From contig NZ_JAGRPV010000002.1 of the NCBI RefSeq assembly GCF_030014955.1, positions 248,001 to 312,000 on the forward strand: a DNA stretch of 64,000 nt, read 5' to 3'. The notes beneath the pieces are model-generated. The model was given only the letters and a program-made list of their open reading frames with translations. It searched no databases and was not told the origin of the DNA. Shown here piece after piece: positions 8,261-17,405 of this stretch. Positions within the stretch are counted from its first letter, which is position 1. Every line of letters begins with the position of its first letter. The position numbers were made by a program, and so were the translations under genes. Source of the stretch: Cohnella hashimotonis. GTDB lineage: Bacteria; Bacillota; Bacilli; Paenibacillales; Paenibacillaceae.

Positions 8261-10456
8261 TTGGTATTGAAGAAGAAGGTAATCGCCGGCACGATCGCGG
8301 CCAGCCTGACGTTCACCGCACTGGCGGGACTGCCGCTCAGCGACAAGGGAATCGCTGAGAAGCTGGGATTTAGCGTAGCTTATGCAGAAAGCGCTCAATT
8401 TCCTATTCCACAGGTCGTAACTTGGGCAAACGCAGTCAAACAAAGCATTGCTGGTGCCGTTTATGCGCCGCACGTAGCCGACAACATCGAAGTTAACCTG
8501 GGCAACAGCAGTGTTGCAAGCATTACATACTCCGTTTATGGTCAGCCTTCCGTACCCAGCACCGTTTACTCGGTATACCAGATTACGGAGCCGGTAGTAG
8601 GCAAGCTGAACTTGGGATCAGAAGACGATCGTAAAAATGTGGACAAGCTCTTTGCCGGAATCGCGAAGTTCGCGCTCGACCAAGATACTTATGCCCTTGA
8701 AGCGCTTCGTGAAGACGAAGGCATCCGGGATGCGCTTCGCAATATTTCCACGGATATCACGTTGAACGATCTTAGCACGTTCTTGTTTGATCCCACTACC
8801 GGCCTCCAAGCCGTAGTCAACAACAAACTGAACAGCAAGACGCCGTCCGAGCTAGCGACGCTCGCTACTGATGTAGCTGCTCGCAATGCTTTCATCGATG
8901 AGATTTTCTCGGCGATTCTGAATGGAACGAACAATTCCAAGATTCGCGCTGTGCTCAACGACAAGGGGATCCTTGGCAGCGACTTTAAGCAAGTCTTCCT
9001 GAACTTCCGTCACGCCGTTGGTGAATCCAACTTTGACAAGGCTGCCGTCGAGCTGTATCTCGCTTACCAACAGGCTGCAGGCATTGTCGGCTATACGCCT
9101 AACACGAACCCCGGCACCCCGACGCCAACCGTCGAGGCATCCGTTGCCGCTCTGGTGAACGACCTGGCCGCGCTGAAGTCGCAGATCGCCGCCGCTACGG
9201 GCGACGAGAAGCAGAAGCTGATCGATCAAGCCGTCTCCAAAGCCAACGCGGCTATCGAGAAGCTGGTATCGATCGATGCTTCCAAGCTCGTCTCAACGGT
9301 GAACGGCAAGGCAACGGTGTCCTTGTCCGCAGCGGACGTGACCAAGCTCGTTACGGCTGTCGGCGACGCCAAGAAAGCGCTGGCTGACGCAGCGGGTTCC
9401 GCGGACGGCCTGAAGGTTGGCGCGATTACGCTTGACCTGGGCGCAATCACGCAATCCGGCGCTTCCGTCTCGCTTCCGAAGGAGCTGTGGACGCTGGCTT
9501 CCGACATCAAGGCTGACGGCGTTGCCATCAAGGTTGGCCCGATGAGCGCTACGCTGCCTACCGGCACCTTCACTGACGCCGTTACGCTGGGCGTTACGGT
9601 TGAAGCAGCAGACGCAACATCCGCTTCGTCGAGCGTTTACGGCAAGTCCGTCGTATCCGACGTTTACAACGTCGACCTCGAAGTCGGCGGCAAGGCTGTT
9701 CACGAGTTCAACAAGCCGATCAAGCTTCGCCTGCCGCTCAAGAACCTGACCGGCGTCGACAAGGAACTGCTCTCCGTAGCTCGTTACGAAGACGACGGCT
9801 CCGTGTCGATCCAAGGCGGCAACGTAGATGGCGACTACATCCTTGAGGACCGTTACAAGCTGTCCAAGTATGTCGTTATCGAGAACAAGGTTACCTTCAA
9901 CGATATTGCTAGAGTCGAAGGTTGGGCGGGTCGTCAGATCCAAGTCGTAGCGGCCAAGGGAGCTATCGAAGGCAAATCTGCCGGCATCTTCGCTCCGCAA
10001 GACAAGATCACCCGTGCCGAGTTCGCCAAGATTCTGATTACAGCACTCAACCTGGACAACACGCTGGCGACTTCCTCGAAGTTCTCCGACGTGCCTGCAT
10101 CCCACTGGGCTGCTCCGTACATCGCGGTAGCTGCCGAGAAGGGTATCATCAACGGCAAGACGGCGTCGACGTTCGCGCCTAATGCGACGATCACCCGTGC
10201 CGAGATGGCTACGATGATCGCACGTGCGCTTAAGGTCACGCAAGATCTGAAGGACATCGACAATGTCGAAGCGGCACTGTCGGTATTCAAGGATTCGAGC
10301 AAGATCGGATCCGCGTTCCGCTCGAGCGTAGCATGGGCTGCTGCCAGCGACATCATCATCGGCGCTAACGGCAAGTTCCTGCCGAACACTAACGCGACGC
10401 GTGCCGAAGCTGCCGTTATCATCTATCGCGCAATTAACTTCAAGCCGCAAGCTTAA
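8261..10456 (+). CDS. Secreted SLH-domain surface protein
   Basis: 731 residues. Signal peptide with Lys-rich start and cleavage near 'AYA-E' (about residue 43). The first 280 residues are helical, then a Pro/Thr linker (NPGTPTPTVE), an Ala/Lys-rich helical stretch, a beta module at about 430-540, and three SLH domains at about 543-731 (ITRAEFAKIL, ITRAEMATMI, ATRAEAAVII). Start: TTG at 8261 fits the GAGGTG at 8249; an upstream ATG at 8243 has no Shine-Dalgarno and TTG 8267 is also possible. High Ala/Lys/Gly content suggests an abundant exported protein, possibly a main S-layer component. It has its own promoter and terminator. Confidence 0.9.
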   Translation: MVLKKKVIAGTIAASLTFTALAGLPLSDKGIAEKLGFSVAYAESAQFPIPQVVTWANAVKQSIAGAVYAPHVADNIEVNLGNSSVASITYSVYGQPSVPSTVYSVYQITEPVVGKLNLGSEDDRKNVDKLFAGIAKFALDQDTYALEALREDEGIRDALRNISTDITLNDLSTFLFDPTTGLQAVVNNKLNSKTPSELATLATDVAARNAFIDEIFSAILNGTNNSKIRAVLNDKGILGSDFKQVFLNFRHAVGESNFDKAAVELYLAYQQAAGIVGYTPNTNPGTPTPTVEASVAALVNDLAALKSQIAAATGDEKQKLIDQAVSKANAAIEKLVSIDASKLVSTVNGKATVSLSAADVTKLVTAVGDAKKALADAAGSADGLKVGAITLDLGAITQSGASVSLPKELWTLASDIKADGVAIKVGPMSATLPTGTFTDAVTLGVTVEAADATSASSSVYGKSVVSDVYNVDLEVGGKAVHEFNKPIKLRLPLKNLTGVDKELLSVARYEDDGSVSIQGGNVDGDYILEDRYKLSKYVVIENKVTFNDIARVEGWAGRQIQVVAAKGAIEGKSAGIFAPQDKITRAEFAKILITALNLDNTLATSSKFSDVPASHWAAPYIAVAAEKGIINGKTASTFAPNATITRAEMATMIARALKVTQDLKDIDNVEAALSVFKDSSKIGSAFRSSVAWAAASDIIIGANGKFLPNTNATRAEAAVIIYRAINFKPQA

Positions 10457-10497
10457 TAGTTTCACCCGCTTTAGCTACGCTGCATGACGAATAGACG

Positions 10498-10535
10498 CAT
10501 CCTCCTCTCTTGGTTTCGAGGGGAGGATGTTGTCT
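10498..10535 (+). terminator. Terminator of the SLH gene
   Basis: 12-base arms (10498-10509 with 10518-10529, one G-U pair) and a short T-containing tail. Confidence 0.7.
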
Positions 10536-10614
10536 ATGACCGGGTGTTGTTGGCGAATTATGGCATTTTGATCGTGATGGCAGCTTGGGACTCATACATT
10601 TGGAGGGAATTCGT

Positions 10615-11394
10615 GTGACTAATGAATTGGACCTGAGAGACTACTTCCGGATTGTTCGGAAGCGGCTATGGTGGATTGTCGGGGTCGTCCTGATCGTGAC
10701 AGTCGCCGCAGGTCTATATAGCATTTATGTGAAAGATCCAATCTATCAAGCTTCCACCAAGATAATCGTCAATCAGACCTCGACGCAGGCGATTGCCAAT
10801 CAACCACAACTGAATAGCGATGCCGTAAATACGAATATCCGCATGATCGAGACCTATAAAGAAATTATCAAGACGCCCGCGATCCTCGACAAGGTCGTCC
10901 AGAAATATCCACAGCTTCAGTTGACTTCCGAGCAGTTGGCCGAGAAGATCAAAGTCAGCTCGGTGAACAATACGCAGGTGATGACGGTTGGCGTTACGGA
11001 TCTCTCTTATCGAAAGGCAGCCGAGATCGCCAACGCCGTGTCCGAGATTTTTCGTCAAGAGATCCCGAATATTTTTAACGTAGAGAACGTATCCATCCTC
11101 AACAATGCCAAGCTAGAGCCCGCTCAACTCCCCGGACCGATTTCGCCCAATATACCGCTCAATATCGCGATCGCTTTTATTGTGTCGCTTATGCTCTCTG
11201 TCGGCGTCGCGTTTCTGTTGGAATACATGGATGACAGCATCAAGACCGAGTCGGACGTCGAGAAATACCTGGAGCTGCCGGTTCTCGCCTCCATCTCCAG
11301 AGTGAACTTCGACGAACATCAAGCCGGTGCACCAGGAAGATCAACTCAAGTCAAAAGCGCGGGAGAATTGAATCATGTCTCAGCAGGCAAGTAG
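10615..11394 (+). CDS. Wzz-like chain-length regulator / BY-kinase activator
   Basis: 259 residues. One transmembrane segment lies near 19-40 and a second near 180-202, with an extracytoplasmic part between and a Pro-rich stretch (AQLPGPISPNIP) before the second, as in YwqC/CapA/Wzz. Such proteins set polysaccharide chain length and activate the cytoplasmic kinase through their C-terminus. Start: GTG at 10615 behind GGAGGG. It overlaps the kinase gene by 20 bases. First gene of the polysaccharide locus; I see no clear promoter in the 80 bases upstream. Confidence 0.9.
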   Translation: MTNELDLRDYFRIVRKRLWWIVGVVLIVTVAAGLYSIYVKDPIYQASTKIIVNQTSTQAIANQPQLNSDAVNTNIRMIETYKEIIKTPAILDKVVQKYPQLQLTSEQLAEKIKVSSVNNTQVMTVGVTDLSYRKAAEIANAVSEIFRQEIPNIFNVENVSILNNAKLEPAQLPGPISPNIPLNIAIAFIVSLMLSVGVAFLLEYMDDSIKTESDVEKYLELPVLASISRVNFDEHQAGAPGRSTQVKSAGELNHVSAGK

Positions 11395-12070
11395 CAGCAA
11401 GCGACCGCTTATTACATTGACGAACGCGAAGTCTCCGGTATCGGAATCCTACCGCTCGCTCCGCACGAGCATCGATTTTTCTTCCGTAGACGAGCGAATG
11501 CAGGTCATTGCCGTGACTTCGGCGGGGCCTGGTGAAGGGAAGTCCACGACAATCGGGAATCTGGCGATTACTTACGCACAGTCCGAACGACGGACGCTTT
11601 TGATCGACGCGGATCTCCGCAAGCCGACCGAGCATCACACCTTTAACCTTTCGAATCGGAAAGGACTGTCCTCGGTACTGTCCCAGCAGTCTGAGGTTGA
11701 CGATGTGATTCAGGCGACGGATATCCCGAATCTGTCCGTCATCTCTTCCGGCCCCATTCCGCCCAACCCTGCGGAGATGCTCGCTTCCAAGCGCATGAGC
11801 GCTTTGATCGATCAGTTGAGGGGGCAATTCGACGTCATTTTAATAGATACGCCTCCGCTGTTGGCCGTCACGGATGCACAGGTGCTTGCGACCAAATGCG
11901 ACGGATACGTGCTGGTGCTCGATCAGGGCAAGGTGAAGCGGGATATCGCGATCAAGGCGAAGGCTAACCTGGAGAAGGTCGGTGCTCGTATACTCGGCGT
12001 CGTGCTGAACAACATCAAGCGCAAGAAGAGCGAAGGGTACTACTATTATTACTACGGGGAAAATAAATAA
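11375..12070 (+). CDS. Bacterial tyrosine (BY) kinase of polysaccharide assembly
   Basis: 231 residues. Walker A 'SAGPGEGKSTT' (48-59), Walker A' 'LLIDADLRKP' (75-84), Walker B 'ILIDTPP' (155-161), and a C-terminal cluster of six consecutive tyrosines close to the end. This is the YwqD/CapB/CpsD form, in which the membrane activator is a separate protein. The kinase autophosphorylates in rings and controls polymerisation; sugar dehydrogenases such as the one at 30627 are known substrates in Bacillus. The phosphatase at 7391 is the likely counter-enzyme. Confidence 0.94.
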   Translation: MSQQASSSKRPLITLTNAKSPVSESYRSLRTSIDFSSVDERMQVIAVTSAGPGEGKSTTIGNLAITYAQSERRTLLIDADLRKPTEHHTFNLSNRKGLSSVLSQQSEVDDVIQATDIPNLSVISSGPIPPNPAEMLASKRMSALIDQLRGQFDVILIDTPPLLAVTDAQVLATKCDGYVLVLDQGKVKRDIAIKAKANLEKVGARILGVVLNNIKRKKSEGYYYYYYGENK

Positions 12071-12095
12071 CGATCAAGGCGGAGGCTTTCGTAAA

Positions 12096-13916
12096 ATGGC
12101 AGTCAAGAAGAAGATGGCAATCTTGTTTCTCGTAGATTTGGTCATCATTTGGTTCAGTATCTGCAGCGCCTATTTCTTTCGTTTCGAAGGCCCTGCGCCT
12201 GAACAATACACGAACCAGATGTTCTTGTACTGCGCCATTTCCTCCGTTTTGTGCGGACTGAGCATGGCTTACTTCGGCATGTATCGCAAGATGTGGCAGT
12301 ATGCCAGCGTCTCCGAGATGTTCTCGATGTGCGTCGCCGTTACGATCGGATGGGGCCTCTCTTTTCTCGCTACGACTATTGTTTCGGATTTTCGAGTACC
12401 GTTGTCCATCGCCGTACGCACGCTGGAGACCAGCCTGCTCCTCGTCGGCGGCATACGCGTGATCTGGCGAGTCATCCGTCTTCGTCAGGGGAAAGGCGTC
12501 GATCAGCGCATTCCAACTCTGATCTATGGTGCCGGTGATTGCGGCTCTCTTGTCGCCCGCGAATTCAAAGGCCAGTCGATGGACGATCACAAGCTAGTCG
12601 GTTTTATAGATGACGCGCAAAATAAGCATAACCTTACCATGCACGGCTTGCCTGTACTTGGAGGCCGTACGGATCTGCCAACGTTGGTAGAAGTATTTAA
12701 GGTTAAAGAAATTATTATTGCCTTGCCTTCCGTACCTCGATCCCAAGTATCGGAGATCATTAATCTCTGCATGGCTTGCGGCGTTAAGATCAAGATCATT
12801 CCCGGCATTAACGATCTGATCAAAGGTAGAATCTCGGTCAGTGCCATCCGCAACGTCGACGTCGAAGATCTGCTTGGCCGGGATCCGGTGCATACGGATC
12901 TGCAGGGCATCGCGGATTATGTACATAACAAGGTCGTCCTGATCACAGGCGCAGGCGGATCCATCGGTTCCGAGCTGTGCCGTCAAGTCGCGTCCTTCGC
13001 GCCGGACAAGCTCCTGCTCCTCGGACACGGCGAGAATAGTATTTACACCATCGAGATGGAATTGAAACACAAGTTCCCCGGCATGCTGTTCGAGCCAATC
13101 ATCGCGGATATCCAGGATCGCAGGCGGATGGAGGAAGTATTCGACGCCTATCGTCCGCAAGTCGTCTTCCATGCGGCAGCGCACAAGCATGTCCCCCTAA
13201 TGGAGAAAAACCCGGCGGAAGCCGTCAAAAATAACGTGTTCGGCACGCAGAATGTTGCAGATTGCGCAGACAAGTTCGGAACGGAGCGCTTCGTTCTCGT
13301 CTCCTCCGACAAGGCAGTTAACCCAACCAGCGTCATGGGGGCAACCAAGCGCATCGCAGAGATGTATGTGCAGAGCCTTAATGCGTCATCCCGTACCAAG
13401 TATGCGTCCGTTCGTTTTGGCAACGTCCTCGGCAGCCGAGGCAGCGTCATCCCGGCCTTCAAGGCCCAGATCGCCCGCGGCGGTCCCGTCACCGTCACCG
13501 ACCCGCAGATGGTCCGCTACTTCATGACGATCCCCGAAGCTGTGCAGCTTGTCATCCAGGCCGGCGCCATCTCTCAAGGCGGGGAGATTTTTATCCTTGA
13601 TATGGGCGAGCCGGTTCAGATTCTTAAGCTGGCTGAGGATCTCATTCGCCTGTCAGGCTACGAGCCTTATATCGATATTCCGATTCACTTCACGGGGATC
13701 CGGGAAGGCGAGAAGCTGTTCGAGGAGCTGCTCACGGCCGAAGAGGGCGCGACAAAGACGCACCATGAGCGGATTTATATTGGGAAGCCGGAAGTGATCA
13801 GCCGGGAGGACTTGGCTAGAGAACTGAACAAGTTAAATCGAGTCATTGCCGGCGGAGCCGACGATGTGAAGGAAGCGATTGAACAGTTGGTTCCTCTTTA
13901 TGAACAAGTCTCGTAA
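12096..13916 (+). CDS. pglF: Membrane UDP-GlcNAc 4,6-dehydratase (PglF/CapD/WbpM type)
   Basis: 606 residues. About four transmembrane helices fill residues 1-130, then a CoA/NAD-binding-like region (YGAGDCGSL near 150) and the catalytic long-SDR domain from about 280 (ITGAGGSIGSEL). The active-site block 'SSDKAVNPTSVMGATKR' has Met in place of the usual SDR Tyr, normal for this family. It converts UDP-GlcNAc to the 4-keto-6-deoxy sugar. The next two genes are the aminotransferase and phosphosugar transferase, so a bacillosamine-type initiating sugar is likely. Good Shine-Dalgarno at about 12076. Confidence 0.92.
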   Translation: MAVKKKMAILFLVDLVIIWFSICSAYFFRFEGPAPEQYTNQMFLYCAISSVLCGLSMAYFGMYRKMWQYASVSEMFSMCVAVTIGWGLSFLATTIVSDFRVPLSIAVRTLETSLLLVGGIRVIWRVIRLRQGKGVDQRIPTLIYGAGDCGSLVAREFKGQSMDDHKLVGFIDDAQNKHNLTMHGLPVLGGRTDLPTLVEVFKVKEIIIALPSVPRSQVSEIINLCMACGVKIKIIPGINDLIKGRISVSAIRNVDVEDLLGRDPVHTDLQGIADYVHNKVVLITGAGGSIGSELCRQVASFAPDKLLLLGHGENSIYTIEMELKHKFPGMLFEPIIADIQDRRRMEEVFDAYRPQVVFHAAAHKHVPLMEKNPAEAVKNNVFGTQNVADCADKFGTERFVLVSSDKAVNPTSVMGATKRIAEMYVQSLNASSRTKYASVRFGNVLGSRGSVIPAFKAQIARGGPVTVTDPQMVRYFMTIPEAVQLVIQAGAISQGGEIFILDMGEPVQILKLAEDLIRLSGYEPYIDIPIHFTGIREGEKLFEELLTAEEGATKTHHERIYIGKPEVISREDLARELNKLNRVIAGGADDVKEAIEQLVPLYEQVS

Positions 13917-13961
13917 TTCATCGTGACTGCGGCGTAAAGGCCACGAAAGGAAGCCAGGACT

Positions 13962-15077
13962 ATGAAAGAAAGAATCTATCTCTCCTCGCCTCACATGAGC
14001 GATGAAGGTTATGAGATGCAGTATATACAAGAAGCATTTGCGACCAATTGGATTGCCCCGCTAGGTGAGAATGTCGATGCGTTCGAGCGGGAGTTGGCTC
14101 AGAAAGTTGGAATTAAGTCAGCCGCCGCCCTTTCGTCCGGGACGGCAGCGATACACTTAGCCCTAAAGGCTGCCGGCGTAGGTGAGGGCGATATCGTTTT
14201 TTGTCCGACCTTAACGTTCTCGGCGACTGCCAACCCAATCATTTATCAGAACGCAACGCCGGTCTTTATCGATAGCGATTATAAGGCTTGGAACATGTGT
14301 CCCGAAGCGTTAGAACAAGCCTTTCACAAATATCCGCACGCAAAAGCCGTGATTGTTGTACACCTATATGGTCTGTCTGCGGACATGGACAGAATCATGG
14401 AAATCTGTCGCCGTTATAATGCCACCGTTATAGAAGATGCTGCCGAATCTCTAGGTACTTATTACAAAGGGAAACATACCGGGACGATTGGCGATTATGG
14501 CATCTTCTCTTTTAACGGAAATAAAATCATTACGACCTCCGGTGGGGGAATGCTTGTCTCGAATCTTGAAGACAAGATCGCCAAGGCACGGTTCTGGGCA
14601 ACACAGAGTCGCGATCCGGCGAGACACTATCAACATAGCGAACTCGGCTATAATTACCGAATGAGTAATGTCGTAGCCGGAATTGGCAGAGGCCAGCTTA
14701 AGGTGCTGAAACAAAGAGTCGAGAAGAAAAAGTACATCCTCGAATTCTATAAGCGTGAACTTGGGAATCTGGATGGCATTGAGTTTATGCCAAGCAATGA
14801 ATGGAACGAGCCTAACTATTGGCTAAGCACGACTGTTCTCACAGGCAAGGTGCGGCCAATTGATATCATAGAAGTGCTCGAGCGGGAAAATATCGAATCT
14901 CGTCCCGTATGGAAGCCGATGCATATGCAGCCTTACTTCGAACAATACGATTACATTGGAACCGATGTGGCGGAGCAGTTGTTCGAGAATGGGGTATGCT
15001 TGCCTTCAGATACGAAGATGACGGATGAGAACTTGAACAGAGTCACAGCACTAATAAAAGGACTGTGGTTGAGATAA
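13962..15077 (+). CDS. pglE: PLP-dependent sugar aminotransferase (PglE-like)
   Basis: 371 residues of the DegT/DnrJ/EryC1 family. The Schiff-base lysine is in 'SFNGNKIITTSGGG' (about residue 185), and the acidic PLP-ring contact in 'VIEDAAESLG'. The closest functional class by context is PglE, which aminates the 4-keto sugar made by the preceding dehydratase. It ends where the phosphosugar transferase begins (TAATG, one-base overlap). The third enzyme of such a pathway, an acetyltransferase, survives only as a fragment at 17374-17619. Confidence 0.9.
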   Translation: MKERIYLSSPHMSDEGYEMQYIQEAFATNWIAPLGENVDAFERELAQKVGIKSAAALSSGTAAIHLALKAAGVGEGDIVFCPTLTFSATANPIIYQNATPVFIDSDYKAWNMCPEALEQAFHKYPHAKAVIVVHLYGLSADMDRIMEICRRYNATVIEDAAESLGTYYKGKHTGTIGDYGIFSFNGNKIITTSGGGMLVSNLEDKIAKARFWATQSRDPARHYQHSELGYNYRMSNVVAGIGRGQLKVLKQRVEKKKYILEFYKRELGNLDGIEFMPSNEWNEPNYWLSTTVLTGKVRPIDIIEVLERENIESRPVWKPMHMQPYFEQYDYIGTDVAEQLFENGVCLPSDTKMTDENLNRVTALIKGLWLR

Positions 15078-15718
15078 TGAAGAACTCTAACGGCGAAATT
15101 TATAGTAGGTTCGTTAAGAGACCTATGGATTTGACGTTAGCCTTATTGGCTCTCATTATTCTAAGCCCAGTCTTTCTTATTGTTGCGTTGCTTGTAAGGA
15201 TTAAGTTGGGAAGCCCCGTGCTGTTTACACAATCCCGTCCGGGAATGAATGAACGTATATTCAAAATGTACAAGTTTAGGACAATGACGGATAAGCGGAA
15301 TGACAATGGAGAACAATTGCCGGATCATGTTCGCCTCACTAAATTTGGAAGACTCTTACGCTCTACTTCGCTTGATGAGCTGCCTGAGTTGATTAATATC
15401 ATTAAGGGCGATATGTCTCTGATTGGCCCTCGGCCACTACTTGTTCAGTATCTTCCCCTCTATAATGAGCAGCAGAAGAGAAGGCATGAAGTAAGACCTG
15501 GATTATCTGGATTGGCGCAGATCAGCGGGAGAAATGCTATAAGCTGGGAGAGTAAGTTTGATTTAGATGTTAAGTACGTAGATAATGTTTGTTTTACCAG
15601 AGATATGAGGATTCTGTTGTCTACTTTTAAAAAGGTATTTGTTAAGGAAGGGATTAGTTCAGACACATCTGTGACAATGGAGTATTTTGAAGGAAGTAAG
15701 GTGAGCGGTAGATCATGA
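15077..15718 (+). CDS. pglC: Initiating undecaprenyl-phosphate sugar phosphotransferase (PglC-like)
   Basis: 213 residues, the short form of the bacterial sugar transferase family. One hydrophobic segment lies at about 17-38, then the hallmarks 'KMYKFRTM', 'LRSTSLDELPELINIIKGDMSLIGPRP' (in part) and 'RPGLSGLAQISGRN'. It transfers phospho-sugar from UDP to undecaprenyl phosphate and starts the repeat unit. Start: ATG at 15077; an in-frame GTG at 15065 is an alternative. AT content rises in this gene and stays high until about 30.55 kb. Confidence 0.92.
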   Translation: MKNSNGEIYSRFVKRPMDLTLALLALIILSPVFLIVALLVRIKLGSPVLFTQSRPGMNERIFKMYKFRTMTDKRNDNGEQLPDHVRLTKFGRLLRSTSLDELPELINIIKGDMSLIGPRPLLVQYLPLYNEQQKRRHEVRPGLSGLAQISGRNAISWESKFDLDVKYVDNVCFTRDMRILLSTFKKVFVKEGISSDTSVTMEYFEGSKVSGRS

Positions 15719-16695
15719 CAGAGATCAATATACTTATATTAAGCGCCGGTAGAAGAGTTGAATTAGTAACCTGCTTTCAAAAGGCGGCTGAGAAACTAGG
15801 GATTAAGAGTAATATTGTTGCAGGGGATTGTTCCGACACAGCTCCAGCTTTATTCTTTGCCAATAGAGCTGTACAATTTCCGAGGATTAATGAGCCTAAC
15901 TATATCAAATCTATTATAGAAGTTTGTGTTAAAGAAAATATTTCGCTCGTCGTGCCGACAATTGATACAGAATTATTATTACTTGCTGAGAATAAGAACC
16001 TTATAGAAGTGAACACGAAAGCAAAAGTTCTTATATCTGATATTCAAATTATTCAAGTATGTAGAGATAAGACGGCAACCCAAAGATTTTTGGAGGAGCA
16101 TGGATTCGGAGTTCCCAAAATGTACACTGATACAGAAATTGCGACTGAGAACATAGAGTTTCCGTTATTCATCAAACCAAAATCGGGCAGCTCAAGCATT
16201 AATGCATTTAAAGTAAATAATAAAAGCGAACTAGCTGTATATAAACAAATAATTGATCATCCCATAGTTCAAGAGTACATCGAAGGTGACGAATATTCGG
16301 TCGATGTATTCCTGGATTTTGATAGTACTGTGATAACAACAGTTCCTCGCTTAAGAATGGCAACACGTGGCGGTGAAATTTCCAAAGGGAAAATTGTGAA
16401 AGATCGGGAGATTATCGACGATGTTACTGAGATGATGAACGTCCTAAAGCCGATTGGACACATAACAGTACAGCTTATGAAAACTAAAAGGGGAATAAAG
16501 TATATCGAAATAAACCCACGTTTCGGTGGAGGGGCACCGATGAGTATTCAGAGCGGGGCTGATTCATGCGAAAATCTCTATAAAATACTACTCGGGCATG
16601 GGCTAGAATATAACGAAGAATATAGAGAGCAACTTACGCTTGTGAGGTTCGACAGCAGTATTTGTTTAGATGAGAACATGGTGAGACTGCAATGA
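15715..16695 (+). CDS. ATP-grasp family enzyme
   Basis: 326 residues. N-terminal Rossmann-like part ('LILSAGRRVELV'), then an ATP-grasp domain with lysine strands (PLFIKPKSGSSS), 'VQEYIEGDEYSVDVF' and the metal/ATP motif 'YIEINPRFGGGAPMS'. Members resemble carbamoyl-phosphate synthase ATP domains and join a carboxylate to an amine or similar nucleophile. Stop/start overlaps (ATGA) with both neighbours suggest tight coupling. Its substrate is unknown; acylation of a 4-amino sugar is one possibility given the neighbours. Confidence 0.8.
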   Translation: MTEINILILSAGRRVELVTCFQKAAEKLGIKSNIVAGDCSDTAPALFFANRAVQFPRINEPNYIKSIIEVCVKENISLVVPTIDTELLLLAENKNLIEVNTKAKVLISDIQIIQVCRDKTATQRFLEEHGFGVPKMYTDTEIATENIEFPLFIKPKSGSSSINAFKVNNKSELAVYKQIIDHPIVQEYIEGDEYSVDVFLDFDSTVITTVPRLRMATRGGEISKGKIVKDREIIDDVTEMMNVLKPIGHITVQLMKTKRGIKYIEINPRFGGGAPMSIQSGADSCENLYKILLGHGLEYNEEYREQLTLVRFDSSICLDENMVRLQ

Positions 16696-17405
16696 TTAAA
16701 GCTATTATTTTTGATTTGGATGACACACTTATCCCCGAAAGGCAGTATATTGAAAGTGGATATAAGTATATTGCGAACATAATAAGTTTCAAACTGGGGA
16801 AAAACAGTTTTGAGTTATATCATCTGCTCATAGAACTCTTTGAAGAAAATTCCCAAAAGGTATTCAATCGACTTTTTGAAAAGTTGGAAGTTACGTACTC
16901 CCAAGAAGAGATAGATAATTTGGTAATTGAATATCGTAATCATATGCCATGTATAGATTTTTTTGAAGATGTAATTCCTTGTATAAAGTTGATAAAAAGT
17001 AAACATATAAAATTGGGTATTATTACTGATGGGTTTACAAGAGCTCAGCATCAGAAACTTAATGTTACCAAAGCAGATGAAATATTTGATGAAATTATTG
17101 TAACTGATGATCTGGGGAGAGAATATTGGAAGCCTCATCCTAGGGCCTTTGAGATTATGAAGGAAAGATTAAATGTTGAGTTCGAAGAAATGATCTATGT
17201 TGGGGATAATCCGGAGAAGGATTTTTATATAAGAAAAATATACCCCATACAAACAATAAGAATCAATCGAGGTGGGCACTATAGCCTGAAAGACTATAAA
17301 TTGGGGATAAAGGAAAACCTCTTAATTTCATCCCTGCTGGAACTGGAAAATATAGTAAAATATGGAATGTTCCCTTATCAATTGAGATGCAATAGTAGAA
17401 CATGA
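16692..17405 (+). CDS. HAD-family hydrolase with altered C-terminus
   Basis: 237 residues. HAD motif I 'DLDDTLIPE' (8-16), motif II region 'GIITDGFT', a lysine region 'YWKPHPRAF', and motif IV 'VGDNPEKDF'. Probably a phosphatase of a small sugar or metabolite. The start overlaps the ATP-grasp stop (ATGA). The last ten or so residues are read out of frame from DNA that encodes an acetyltransferase in another frame, so the natural C-terminus was replaced by recombination; the core HAD fold seems intact. Confidence 0.8.
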   Translation: MIKAIIFDLDDTLIPERQYIESGYKYIANIISFKLGKNSFELYHLLIELFEENSQKVFNRLFEKLEVTYSQEEIDNLVIEYRNHMPCIDFFEDVIPCIKLIKSKHIKLGIITDGFTRAQHQKLNVTKADEIFDEIIVTDDLGREYWKPHPRAFEIMKERLNVEFEEMIYVGDNPEKDFYIRKIYPIQTIRINRGGHYSLKDYKLGIKENLLISSLLELENIVKYGMFPYQLRCNSRT

